From a virus: a DNA stretch of 26,816 bases. Each line of letters opens with the position of its first letter. The stretch's first letter is position 1. Shown in pieces: positions 6,955 to 14,516 of the stretch. The position numbers and the translations under genes were made by a program. The stretch lies in IMG/VR virus record IMGVR_UViG_3300031952_000114, positions 1 through 26,816 of that record; one strand, written 5' to 3'. The notes under the pieces are model-generated. The model was not told the origin of the DNA. It ran no database searches and saw only the letters and a program-made list of their open reading frames with translations.

Positions 6955-6963
6955 ACTTATACC
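6955..6963 (-). promoter_or_regulatory. Candidate promoter element GGTATAAGT (site D)
   Basis: It reads GGTATAAGT on the - strand and shares its core with sites A-C. No protein gene starts downstream of it. The structured noncoding stretch 6785-6945 does, so it may drive a small RNA. Confidence 0.35.
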
Positions 6964-6965
6964 AG

Positions 6966-7067
6966 CTAATTGGCTACTTTTCTAAATGGGCATCTCGCAG
7001 TGCCCTGGCCGCTGCGAGCTCCTCTTGTAGGAGCGTAGCGTCTTCCTTGTAAAGCCACGAAGTCCAT
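6966..7067 (-). CDS. Doubtful 33-aa reading frame
   Basis: An ATG (complement of 7065-7067) follows a perfect AAGGAGG site 6 nt away, and the frame runs 33 codons to a TAG. The product (MDFVALQGRRYAPTRG...) is basic and not protein-like in pattern. A different frame across the same bases reads as a plausible helix (LYKEDATLLQEELAAARAL) but has no start there. Either a tiny gene is present or a frameshift separates start and body. It follows the glycosyltransferase gene by 13 nt. Confidence 0.25.
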   Translation of the reverse strand: MDFVALQGRRYAPTRGARSGQGTARCPFRKVAN

Positions 7068-7080
7068 GGGTGCCTCCTTC

Positions 7081-8025
7081 TTAAAGGCTGCGATACATTT
7101 CGAGGTAGTGGTTGACTAGGGTTTCGGGTTTCCAGTAGGTCTCCATCCATAGGCGGGAGCGTTCCCCGTATACCTGCCACATCTTTGCGCGAACCAAATC
7201 GCCGACGTTTCTTTTAAGGCTGCCTGCGCTGCCGTCAAGCCACGGAAGATCCGTAGCCCCCGTCAGCTCTTTGATTCCAGCGCGGACCCTCTCACTGATG
7301 TCAGCAAAGCAAGGGACACCGAGAGCCAGATACTCAAGGGAGCTAAGGCCGCAGCTGCCGTCAAAGATTTCATCAACACCGATATCAGAGTGCCGTTTGA
7401 GGGCCAAGACCTCCTTGTGGGGGCGTTTGACTATGAGCTGGTAGTTGATCTCCCCTGCATCCCGCAGTGCGGTCAGCATAGGGTTTACGACCGTGAAGCT
7501 CTCCCCTTCCCACCCCCTTGCGGCCCAGTTGCTCGGCGCATGGGAGATGGTCGGCTGGGACCTTAGGCATTGCCGCAGAGGGAGGTAGGCCGCATCTGTG
7601 ATATCAAGCACTCCCGGCACGACGAAGTCAGCCTCCGGCCAGCCCTCTATATTGAGGTGCGCAGTCATAGCGACAGGTACTTTAGTAGCGAAGGCCGAGG
7701 TGAGGTCATCGATCCACGAACGGGGGCTGTGGACCTGGATAACAGAGACCTTTTTGGGCGGCGCTATTCCCAGGTGCCGCAGCACCTTCAGCTTCTTCCA
7801 GCCATCATGGTAGTGAATTACGTCGGCCCACTCGTGCAGCCAGTAGGCCAGCTCATCTTCGGGCATGGTTTCGGCCACGAGGTCCGTATCGAAAGTACGG
7901 AATCCCGATGTGGGTGCCCAGACGAGGTGGCGCGAGCCCACATCCCCTCCGAACTTCTGGAGGAGCCTGGAGATCTGAAGGGGGTTGCCCGATAGGGTTG
8001 TGTCACTTAGATGAAGTATCCTCAC
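7081..8025 (-). CDS. GT-B fold glycosyltransferase (GT4-like)
   Basis: It probably transfers a sugar from a nucleotide-sugar donor to DNA, a phage protein or the host surface. The N-terminal Rossmann half begins MRILHLSDTTLSGNPLQISR, with the Gly-containing loop usual for these enzymes, and continues with ADVIHYHDGW. The C-terminal half has the donor-binding pattern DEIFDGSCGLSSLEYLALGV, equivalent to the E-x7-E region of GT4 enzymes, and ends in a helix that crosses back (KPETLVNHYLEMY). At 314 aa it is somewhat short for the family. Its ATG overlaps the previous stop by 4 nt, so translation is coupled to the zinc-ribbon gene. Acceptor unknown. Confidence 0.8.
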   Translation of the reverse strand: MRILHLSDTTLSGNPLQISRLLQKFGGDVGSRHLVWAPTSGFRTFDTDLVAETMPEDELAYWLHEWADVIHYHDGWKKLKVLRHLGIAPPKKVSVIQVHSPRSWIDDLTSAFATKVPVAMTAHLNIEGWPEADFVVPGVLDITDAAYLPLRQCLRSQPTISHAPSNWAARGWEGESFTVVNPMLTALRDAGEINYQLIVKRPHKEVLALKRHSDIGVDEIFDGSCGLSSLEYLALGVPCFADISERVRAGIKELTGATDLPWLDGSAGSLKRNVGDLVRAKMWQVYGERSRLWMETYWKPETLVNHYLEMYRSL

Positions 8026-8261
8026 AGGTCCTCCCCAACGTGGATCACTCTTAGCCCGATCAGTTCGGCAATACCGTAGGCCTGGCCCAGGCAGTTATGG
8101 GTTCTTGTCATCAGAGCCCCGGCGCTGAACCCGCCCCCAGACGAGAGGCGGTCGTATGGGGGCAATACTTGGTACTGATTCTCGTGGAGCGCATCCTCCA
8201 CGGTCACGGTCTTACCACATTGCTTGCACCGGTAGATGTAGTTCGCCCGCTTAACCTTCAT
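8022..8261 (-). CDS. Small zinc-ribbon-like protein, 79 aa
   Basis: It starts with ATG inside the end of the upstream gene (11-nt overlap), so translation is probably coupled. It has a CxxC pair (YRCKQCGKTV) and a later HNC, which could together bind one metal ion. The middle is Gly/Ser-rich (RLSSGGGFSAGALM). The C-terminal strand (LIGLRVIHVGEDL) is hydrophobic. It lies between another Cys-rich gene and a glycosyltransferase in a three-gene overlapping set, suggesting a shared task. I do not recognise a named family. Confidence 0.55.
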   Translation of the reverse strand: MKVKRANYIYRCKQCGKTVTVEDALHENQYQVLPPYDRLSSGGGFSAGALMTRTHNCLGQAYGIAELIGLRVIHVGEDL

Positions 8262-8913
8262 ACAGCATGTCCAAGAGCTTTGGCTGATAACGGATCCAGC
8301 ACTCGTGGATCTTTGCAGCCTCGAAGGTTATAGGGGTATTGTTGGGTGCCTGAAAGCAAATATAGCCGGCGCCCTCCAGACTCACCAAGCCCTTAGCGGT
8401 AAGTTTCCTGGGAATACCGCACTGCTCAAAGCCCCAGAGGATATCCTCAATAATCCCTTCTTTCACTTCGCCCGACTTCTCGAAGCAATCGAAGAGGGCC
8501 CGCAGTGTGATTTGCGCCTCGTTTGACAACAGCGATGGGATGCTCTCGGCCAGTTTAAAGAACGGCCTCATAAGGCGGAGAGTTTGCTTCAACTGCATGC
8601 CGGCCGGCACTTCCACGTCCAATCGCTGTGTTCTTTGCAGCGGACGTTTATTTTTGGGCAGGGCCTCGGCCATGCGGCGAAGCATGGCCTCCGTTTCGCG
8701 CGCGCTCATAGTTTCTCCATTCGTCAGTATTTTCCCCATACTACGCATGCGGCGGCAAAGAAAAAAGGAAGAAGATGCCTCGGCCCCACCTTCCTCCTCA
8801 ACCCAACGATAGTTTTCTCCGACAGGTGCTCCCAGATTGGTGATCTGCGTTTTACCGCACTCGCAACCTTGGTGGGCCTCAACAAACGTTTCACACCCAA
8901 TACACTGGTACAT
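8251..8913 (-). CDS. Unknown protein with N-terminal Cys cluster, 220 aa
   Basis: I place the start at the ATG of MYQCIGCETF, with GGGAAA upstream. Earlier in-frame starts at 8973 (ATG) and 8994 (TTG) lack a ribosome-binding site and run into the divergent promoter region. Residues 4-19 carry C4, C7, C17 and C19, a compact zinc-ribbon-like knuckle. An acidic/Ser linker follows, then a long mostly helical domain (about 75-220). An internal ATG at about 8709 (MSARETEAMLRR) has its own GGAG 5 nt upstream, so a shorter product without the Cys cluster may also be made. It is first gene of the - strand cluster with the glycosyltransferase. No function assigned. Confidence 0.6.
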   Translation of the reverse strand: MYQCIGCETFVEAHQGCECGKTQITNLGAPVGENYRWVEEEGGAEASSSFFLCRRMRSMGKILTNGETMSARETEAMLRRMAEALPKNKRPLQRTQRLDVEVPAGMQLKQTLRLMRPFFKLAESIPSLLSNEAQITLRALFDCFEKSGEVKEGIIEDILWGFEQCGIPRKLTAKGLVSLEGAGYICFQAPNNTPITFEAAKIHECWIRYQPKLLDMLYEG

Positions 8914-8934
8914 AGTATTTCCCGATTGTTGTGG

Positions 8935-8964
8935 TTGACACTTTCCAAAATTAATGCCTATTTT
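8935..8964 (+). promoter_or_regulatory. Candidate sigma70-type promoter for the + strand
   Basis: TTGACA (8935-8940), an 18-nt spacer and TATTTT (8959-8964) lie 30 nt upstream of the ATG at 8994. The -35 is perfect and the -10 is weak. Confidence 0.35.
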
Positions 8965-8993
8965 GGAGGACATAAACTTCACTGGAGTATGCA

Positions 8994-9242
8994 ATGGGCA
9001 TCGACGATCGGTCGAACGTAATTGATTTTAGCAGGTATCAGAGACCTGCACTTTTCGGAAAAGACCTGAGGGGTAAGATCGAGGTAGGCCTCAAGCGGCA
9101 CACGGATGCTCCAGAGGAAGCTGTGGCGACGGTGGAGCAGATAATATGCACGCATATCGTAGGGCGTGTGCGGTTCCACGCGACCGAAGTGGGAACAAGG
9201 ATCGGCCACCGCCTTGCCGATTGGGCGCTGGGCAAACAGTGA
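8994..9242 (+). CDS. Unknown protein, 82 aa, first + strand gene
   Basis: The ATG has GGAG 6 nt upstream. The product is basic and mostly helical (KIEVGLKRHTDAPEEAVATV), with a hydrophobic strand-like middle (QIICTHIVGRVRF). It has its own candidate promoter and is followed by a strong terminator, so it seems to be a separate single-gene unit at the point where transcription changes direction. That position would suit a regulator, but no DNA-binding motif is clear. Open frames on the opposite strand across this stretch lack ribosome-binding sites and look like shadows. Confidence 0.55.
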   Translation: MGIDDRSNVIDFSRYQRPALFGKDLRGKIEVGLKRHTDAPEEAVATVEQIICTHIVGRVRFHATEVGTRIGHRLADWALGKQ

Positions 9243-9290
9243 GTCTCTCTACAGCTGGTTTTAGGTTTGGTAAAACCTTCCGAAACGGGC

Positions 9291-9330
9291 ACGGACGGGC
9301 TGCTTCCGCAGAGGACCAGTCCGTTTTTTT
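9291..9330 (+). terminator. Intrinsic terminator after the 82-aa gene
   Basis: ACGGAC (9291-9296) pairs with GTCCGT (9319-9324), with inner pairing GG/CC and CTGC/GCAG, followed by a seven-T run (9324-9330). Confidence 0.75.
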
Positions 9331-9362
9331 AGTAGCCAAACGCAGGAAAGTTGGTAAAATAT

Positions 9363-9392
9363 TTGGACTATCCCATGATCTGGCGCTATACT
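9363..9392 (+). promoter_or_regulatory. Candidate promoter of the structural operon
   Basis: TTGGAC (9363-9368), an 18-nt spacer and TATACT (9387-9392) lie between a terminator and the first structural-operon gene at 9451. It is the only good promoter-like pair in this gap. Confidence 0.45.
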
Positions 9393-9450
9393 TCCCGTAG
9401 ACATTCTTACGTGACATTATGGCAAGCCATTCCTTTTTTGAGGAAGTCTT

Positions 9451-10371
9451 ATGAGTTTTGACCTTGGCTCGTTCAACGAACGCCAGCTCTCAATGTCGCA
9501 CTTCCGCGAGTGGGCTTCGGAAATCGCGGAAGGCTACCTGGGTCAGGGGGCACTGCCGACAACCACGCTCACCAAGATCGCTCAGCAAGAGGACCTAACG
9601 CCGCCCAATATAAAGACCCTCGCTGCTGAAGCTAATAAGGAAATCCACCGGCTGAAGTTCGCTGCTGCCAGCTCTGGCGGCAAGTACTTCGCTGCTGACT
9701 TCCCCTTGGCCGATGCCCTGCATGCGATCGCGTCTGTGCAGGTAGATGGCGGTAAGGAAAAAGTTGCTCGTGAGATGCCCCTTCCCGTAATGGCCTATTC
9801 GGGTCCCGACGCTTACGCCCTCTTTGGCGTCAAGGAGGAGCCGCTCGATAAGACCGCCTCTGTCCGCGGTGAAATGCGGGTTGCTTCAGGCCGAATGGAG
9901 CTGCTCGAGCAAAAGCTCGGCGACGAGGTGATTCGCCGCGAGTTTCAAAAGGATGCTGCTGAGAAGCGATTCATCAAGCAGGCGCGGGAGCTGATCCTGC
10001 AGAACACCAGCAACGGCACAGAGCGCATGGACCAGATAAAGGTCCTTGATCAATTTGTTAAAAGCGCAGGGCTAGAGATTGGCCGCAAGCCGCTCGCTAA
10101 GCTAGCCTACGTCTTGGGCAAGGAAGGCCTGCTTACGCCTCTGCTAATGAAAGCAGCGTGCGCCAGACTCCTTAAGGTAGCCGACATGAAAGCCCCAGAG
10201 AACCTCATCTCCCAGACCCTTCAGGCGCAGGTAGTCAACGGCAACCACCCGCTCTATATAACGCTAAAAACTTTCCACGATCACAGCGAAGCTCTGGACC
10301 TTAGTCGGAACAGGCATAAGCTCGTCCAGGACGAGCTAAGGATTTTCAAGCAAAAAGCGAGGGCTTTGTGA
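9451..10371 (+). CDS. Unknown, probably virion-associated helical protein, 306 aa
   Basis: The ATG follows TGAGGAAG. The protein is mostly helical and charged. The first 60 residues contain a helix-turn-like segment (TTTLTKIAQQEDLTPPNIKTLA). The middle carries LDKTASVRGE and FVKSAGLE, which match the K-x-A pattern that recurs through the head-region proteins. The C-terminal third is a bundle of helices. It leads the structural operon, upstream of the protease-like gene, and the next gene starts inside its stop codon. I do not recognise the family. Candidate roles are core protein or internal head protein. Confidence 0.65.
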   Translation: MSFDLGSFNERQLSMSHFREWASEIAEGYLGQGALPTTTLTKIAQQEDLTPPNIKTLAAEANKEIHRLKFAAASSGGKYFAADFPLADALHAIASVQVDGGKEKVAREMPLPVMAYSGPDAYALFGVKEEPLDKTASVRGEMRVASGRMELLEQKLGDEVIRREFQKDAAEKRFIKQARELILQNTSNGTERMDQIKVLDQFVKSAGLEIGRKPLAKLAYVLGKEGLLTPLLMKAACARLLKVADMKAPENLISQTLQAQVVNGNHPLYITLKTFHDHSEALDLSRNRHKLVQDELRIFKQKARAL

Positions 10372-10625
10372 AGAGAAGTCTGCTCGCAGAGCTTCTGCCC
10401 GATGGCCGGGATATGGTGAAGGAGGCCTTCATCGCAGCGGCCGCAAGACTAGGGCTAGGAGCCATCACCCGAGTCGGTAAGGTCCTCGTTAAGAATCCCA
10501 TGAAGTCCGCCACTGCAGCTTTCGCGGCCAACGATGTGGCCAGCTCAGCATCCCGAATGGGTGATGTGGGAGCAGGCTCACGAAACCTAATGCGCAGCGT
10601 TGCGACACCCCCAGCCAATATGTGA
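10368..10625 (+). CDS. Unknown small protein, 85 aa
   Basis: It starts with GTG overlapping the previous stop (GTGA), with GAGGG a few nt upstream, so translation is coupled. The product is basic and Ala/Gly-rich, with an amphipathic N-terminal helix (MKRSLLAELLPDGRDMVKEA) and a low-complexity Ala/Ser/Gly C-terminus. It ends 7 nt before the next ATG. Its place in the operon suggests a minor head component. No family recognised. Confidence 0.55.
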   Translation: MKRSLLAELLPDGRDMVKEAFIAAAARLGLGAITRVGKVLVKNPMKSATAAFAANDVASSASRMGDVGAGSRNLMRSVATPPANM

Positions 10626-10632
10626 GGCCCCT

Positions 10633-11790
10633 ATGCAATACGCCTGGCTCGAAAAGCTATCATCTGAGGGTTATGTTCGGCCAGAGGCCAGGGAACAGAT
10701 CTATCGAGACTGCAGCAATCTGCTCAAGCACGCGAGCGCGCCCGCTTCAGGTGGGGGAGAAACCCTGCTTCAGGCAGTTGGTTCCGCACTTGGGAACTGG
10801 GCATCGAATATGGCGGGCAACGCAATAGAGAGCAAGATCCTCGGCTCGTTTCAGATGTCTGGCACCGTTAAAAAAATAAATAAGAACAAAGCCGCGATTC
10901 TAAGCCACCCCGACTTCTCGCAGTACCCTGAAAAAGCTGAGGCTAGATTTATGGATCTGGCAAAGATAGCGCCGACCATAGCGGCGCAAGAAGGTCGGGC
11001 AATAGATTTGGTGAAGGAAAAGCTGCACACTGGGTTTTCCTCCCAGGACATAGGCAACCTGGCTATTCTTCAGGCGATCTATACTTCCCAAGACCCTGCA
11101 TTCACATCTAAGGCAAATAAAGCCATGGAAAAAAAAGCGGGCGAGTCCCTTGGCGCAATGTATGCGGATGTGCTCTACATAGTTAAAGAGGCCGGCATAG
11201 CCGGAAGTCCCAGGCTAGGCGGAAGGTATCTAGCACCAGGAACCATGCTGAACGCCTTGAGAAACATGGCGATCGTAAGCTCCATCCCACTGCTTGCAGG
11301 GGTTGGGGCGGGAGCTGTTAAATCTTATGTCGCATCACGAGACAGTAAGGCGCTTGCTGGAAAGCTTCGAGACTCGTACGAACGTGCGCTACGAGATAGT
11401 GATTCTGAAACAAGCGACGACAAGAAGCTGCGGGAAGACCCCGCACGAGCTTACCAGGCGTTTCAGACCCTGGCTCATTTTGCCCCGCACGTTGCGATGC
11501 AGCCTACTGCGGCCCGATCTTTCATGAAGAGAATGGTTGGGTACAGTGAAGCAGGAGTTGGCATTGATGTCGACGGCCTGAAAGGGCTGAGCGAGATCGA
11601 GCGCAACATGTCGCAAACCAATCGAGGAGAGAGCCCCTTCTTCTCTGGATTTGAAACCGGTGCCGGTCTCTTTGGGCTGTCTAATACTTTGAGTGGGACG
11701 CTGAGCGATACCCTGTCCCCACTCCGGCAGCAGAGCAGGGAGATGGTTGCAAAGGACCTAGGGATATCTTTAGACAAGCATAAGAAGTGA
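10633..11790 (+). CDS. Unknown, probably virion protein with one hydrophobic segment, 385 aa
   Basis: I choose the ATG at 10633 (GAGG about 6 nt upstream) over an in-frame TTG 33 nt earlier that overlaps the previous gene. The N-terminus carries LLKHASAPASGGG, a K-x-A match followed by a flexible linker, so the first 35 residues or so may be removed. A helical middle follows. A hydrophobic stretch around residue 220 (MAIVSSIPLLAGVGAGAV) could span a membrane. The C-terminus is polar with repeated LSNTLSGTLSDTLS. Hydrophobic helices inside head proteins can mean DNA-ejection proteins, which is speculative here. It is not a recognisable portal. Confidence 0.6.
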   Translation: MQYAWLEKLSSEGYVRPEAREQIYRDCSNLLKHASAPASGGGETLLQAVGSALGNWASNMAGNAIESKILGSFQMSGTVKKINKNKAAILSHPDFSQYPEKAEARFMDLAKIAPTIAAQEGRAIDLVKEKLHTGFSSQDIGNLAILQAIYTSQDPAFTSKANKAMEKKAGESLGAMYADVLYIVKEAGIAGSPRLGGRYLAPGTMLNALRNMAIVSSIPLLAGVGAGAVKSYVASRDSKALAGKLRDSYERALRDSDSETSDDKKLREDPARAYQAFQTLAHFAPHVAMQPTAARSFMKRMVGYSEAGVGIDVDGLKGLSEIERNMSQTNRGESPFFSGFETGAGLFGLSNTLSGTLSDTLSPLRQQSREMVAKDLGISLDKHKK

Positions 11791-11799
11791 GGCCAAGTC

Positions 11800-13800
11800 T
11801 TGGATAAGCGACTCTTATACGCAGGCAAATCAGAAAAAGGGGTGTTCACGCATCTGATAGATGCGGAGCGTTCGTATCTTGAAAAGACTGCAGCACAATA
11901 CCATCCGACGATCGCCTCCTATATCAATTCAGCGAAACCGATCAAGGGTAAGACCCAAATCCTGCTCACGGCGCTCGGCGCTGGCGAGTGGTGGGGCGAT
12001 AATGCCAACGCGGATTACTTTGCCGAATCTGAACTGGCTCATGCCGGTCCCGACTATGGCTACCAGACATTCGAGCAGTGGGCCAGAGTCTATAAGCACC
12101 ATATAAACAAAGATCCGAACAATTCATACGGCACTGTGCCGCTCTCGATTTATAATCCGGAGTTCCATCGCTGCGAGCTGATCATCCATCTCGACAACCA
12201 CAAGGCCCCGGACATCCAGGCGCGTATCGAGAACGGCGACTACCCAGACTGGTCGATGGGCACCAAAATCCCCTACGATATCTGCAACATATGCGGAAAC
12301 AAGGCCCCCTCCAGGAAACAATACTGCGAGCACGCAAAGTACTATCTCGGACAAATCCACCCTGCGACGCAGAAGAAGGTTTTCCTCTACAACATCAAGC
12401 CACGCTTCTTCGATATCTCCTACGTGCTCCTCGGCGCGGACAGGATAGCAAAGACACTGCTAAAGGTAGCCCACGCCCGGCCGTCATACTACGGCATGAG
12501 TTCTGCGGCCTTGGCCGAGAAGCTCGCTGAGCGTGCGAAACAAGCAACTATCGAGAAACAGATTCCGGCCAATGACGCTGCGCCGCCAGGAAGCCAGGAG
12601 ATGCTTCACAATGCCAGAGCACTTCTCGAGGCTATTCCAGAGGTTAAGGCCAGAGAAAAGGTGCTGCCAAGAGAGACTCTCGACGAGCTCGCCGAGATGC
12701 CCCTACACAGTTCACTCTCCACAATGGCTATGCTGGGTATCGCTCCAAAGCCGCAGGAATTTCAAAGACTGTTCCTGATCTCCAAGGGCCTTCGTCAACT
12801 CGCCGATGCCTTGGACGCCAGGAACGCCTGCTTTGACCCGATGATGGCCGGAGATAGTCCGGATATGGGTGCGGTCGATATTGACGGAAAGCACGTGAAC
12901 GAGAGAGCGGTATCGCTCTTAAGCCCGCATATGGAAGGCAGGAGCTACGCGGCTCCTTTCCTTGGTCGACGCATTCTTCTGATGATCAAAAGCGGGGCAC
13001 AGGAGCAGCCTTTGCCAGTCTTCATCAAGGGCGCGGAAGATACTGGTGACAGAAAACCCATAGGGATTTTACCTGTGATGATTGCTGCTGCCGGCGCTTA
13101 TGCTGCCTTCTCTAGAAAAGCCCCCGCGGGAAGTCTTCAGGGCATAGATAAGCTGCTACAATCAAATGCGGGGCTTGGTCTTGCGACTGCACTCGGCATT
13201 GGACTTTTGAGTGTGTTTCATCATACCTTTGGACCTAAGATCAAAGGCCAGCTACACATGAACGCGCAGGAGAATCCTGACGCCAACGATATCTTTGCTC
13301 GTATCGAAGAGAGAAAGCAAAAGCCGTATCTTAAGCTCGGAGGGTCTTCCAACCTCGGGGCCGCTGCGAAACGGCTTTTCTTAGGTATTCCTGTAGCTTA
13401 TATGGCTTCAGGTGTTTTGCAAAAGCATAGAGACATAAACCCCTCCGAGCAGGAAGGCCAGGCGAAAAGTTTTCTCCGGCAAAACCCTGATCTTGTGAGC
13501 GGTGGTCTCATCGCGGATGCAATGCTGTCTGCCCGTGGAGGCGGCACGCACAAGATGCTGAAGAACCTCGGAAGGCAGTTCGCAAAAGCTGCCGAGGCTG
13601 CCGACGAGATCTTGAGCACCGACTTTTCGAAGACAGCGGACGCCCAGGATTTTCTTGCATCAGCCGTGACGTGGCCTTTGGCCATAGGCAATGCAAATCT
13701 TCCGGGGAGAATCGCAGGGGGGCTTTTTGATCAAGCGATGATTGAAGCTACGCATAAGTTCATGAAGTCGCGGCAGAAGAAGTCCCAGAGTCCCACTTGA
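11800..13800 (+). CDS. Putative head maturation protease with long C-terminal extension, 666 aa
   Basis: It would cleave scaffold and capsid proteins during head maturation. The TTG start has GAGG about 8 nt upstream, and no other start exists before residue 150. Residues 50-215 resemble phage prohead proteases of the herpesvirus-protease fold: LLTALGAGEWWGDNANAD, a YKHHINKD segment (H100/H101 as candidate catalytic His), HRCELIIHLD, and DYPDWSMGTKIPYD with S152 as candidate nucleophile. A CxxC...CxH cluster follows at once (C162, C165, C176, H178). K-x-A matches occur at LEKTA (27-31), LLKVA and FSKTA near the C-terminus. The last 400 residues include two hydrophobic stretches (near 430 and 465) and are of unknown role. 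It lies directly upstream of scaffold-like genes, as expected for a protease. Confidence 0.65.
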   Translation: MDKRLLYAGKSEKGVFTHLIDAERSYLEKTAAQYHPTIASYINSAKPIKGKTQILLTALGAGEWWGDNANADYFAESELAHAGPDYGYQTFEQWARVYKHHINKDPNNSYGTVPLSIYNPEFHRCELIIHLDNHKAPDIQARIENGDYPDWSMGTKIPYDICNICGNKAPSRKQYCEHAKYYLGQIHPATQKKVFLYNIKPRFFDISYVLLGADRIAKTLLKVAHARPSYYGMSSAALAEKLAERAKQATIEKQIPANDAAPPGSQEMLHNARALLEAIPEVKAREKVLPRETLDELAEMPLHSSLSTMAMLGIAPKPQEFQRLFLISKGLRQLADALDARNACFDPMMAGDSPDMGAVDIDGKHVNERAVSLLSPHMEGRSYAAPFLGRRILLMIKSGAQEQPLPVFIKGAEDTGDRKPIGILPVMIAAAGAYAAFSRKAPAGSLQGIDKLLQSNAGLGLATALGIGLLSVFHHTFGPKIKGQLHMNAQENPDANDIFARIEERKQKPYLKLGGSSNLGAAAKRLFLGIPVAYMASGVLQKHRDINPSEQEGQAKSFLRQNPDLVSGGLIADAMLSARGGGTHKMLKNLGRQFAKAAEAADEILSTDFSKTADAQDFLASAVTWPLAIGNANLPGRIAGGLFDQAMIEATHKFMKSRQKKSQSPT

Positions 13801-13834
13801 GTCATTGTTTCTAGAATAAACACCGGAGGATTGT

Positions 13835-14467
13835 ATGGCTACGTTACAAGAATTGCTCGAATCAGATTTCGGCGCATCCCAGACAAAAACCGCATCTGCT
13901 GGCAGAAGGCAGAACGATGACGAGATCGAAAAGCTCGCTGCAGAGCTGAATCTCGGGGACCTCTTCGGCAAGTCCGCCATGGACAAAGAAGAGGAAGAGG
14001 AAGAGGAAGAAAAAGAAGAGAAGAAGGCCGGCTTCCACGGGGGTCTGCCAGATCTCTACAACACTCTTTTCCCTTCGGATGGGGATTTGACCATCAAGAC
14101 TGCAGAGCAGGAAAAAAATGCCGCTGAGGAAAACCTCGGCTCTCGTGCATATGACTATTTCGGCGCCCAGTGGGACCGTCGTATCGAGAAGCTGGCTTCC
14201 GACGTCTTGACAGGCGGGGCCACCATCTCCTCTTCGACAGCTGCTGGCCATGACGGTGCGGTTCAGGAAGATTCCACCCCTCCACAGACTCAGGCCGACA
14301 ATAAGCCTGCAGGTGCCGGTTCTGGAATCAACACCAAAAGCACTGTGGTGACTAACAATGTCAAAGCGGAAAATGACGACGAGAGCGTCGGGCATTACGA
14401 GCAAAAGTCGGCAGCTATGAATCTTGCTATGCGCAAAGCATTCTTGATCTCGCAGCTCGAAGGCTGA
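13835..14467 (+). CDS. Acidic scaffold/core-like protein, 210 aa
   Basis: The ATG has GGAGG 6-7 nt upstream. The protein has a very acidic run near residues 50-65 (an almost pure Glu stretch) and low-complexity Ser/Thr/Asn in the C-terminal half. It holds at least six K-x-A sites: QTKTASAG, EIEKLAAEL, FGKSAMD, TIKTAEQ, RIEKLASDV and EQKSAAMN. Composition, position between protease and capsid genes, and density of possible cleavage sites fit a prohead core or scaffolding protein that is chopped up during maturation. The segment DDEIEKLAAEL is closely matched in the 137-aa protein two genes downstream, so they may share ancestry. Confidence 0.55.
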   Translation: MATLQELLESDFGASQTKTASAGRRQNDDEIEKLAAELNLGDLFGKSAMDKEEEEEEEEKEEKKAGFHGGLPDLYNTLFPSDGDLTIKTAEQEKNAAEENLGSRAYDYFGAQWDRRIEKLASDVLTGGATISSSTAAGHDGAVQEDSTPPQTQADNKPAGAGSGINTKSTVVTNNVKAENDDESVGHYEQKSAAMNLAMRKAFLISQLEG

Positions 14468-14516
14468 GTCTTTGAACGGGCAGTAGTCTAATTACAAATC
14501 AACAGGAGTAAATGAT

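Noticed and set aside
9257-9277. Small hairpin GGTTTT/AAAACC after the 82-aa gene
   Set aside because: AT-rich, six pairs, no T run; the better terminator follows at 9291-9330.
9091-9417. A 108-codon open frame on the - strand across the terminator and promoter region
   Set aside because: It crosses a strong + strand terminator and the 82-aa gene, which has a better ribosome-binding site.
10633-11790. Assignment of the 385-aa protein as the portal
   Set aside because: It is short for a portal, carries a hydrophobic segment, and shows no recognisable portal pattern.
13862-14404. A 180-codon open frame on the - strand
   Set aside because: It is antisense to the acidic scaffold-like gene. Its Phe/Leu run is simply the reverse complement of the Glu codons.
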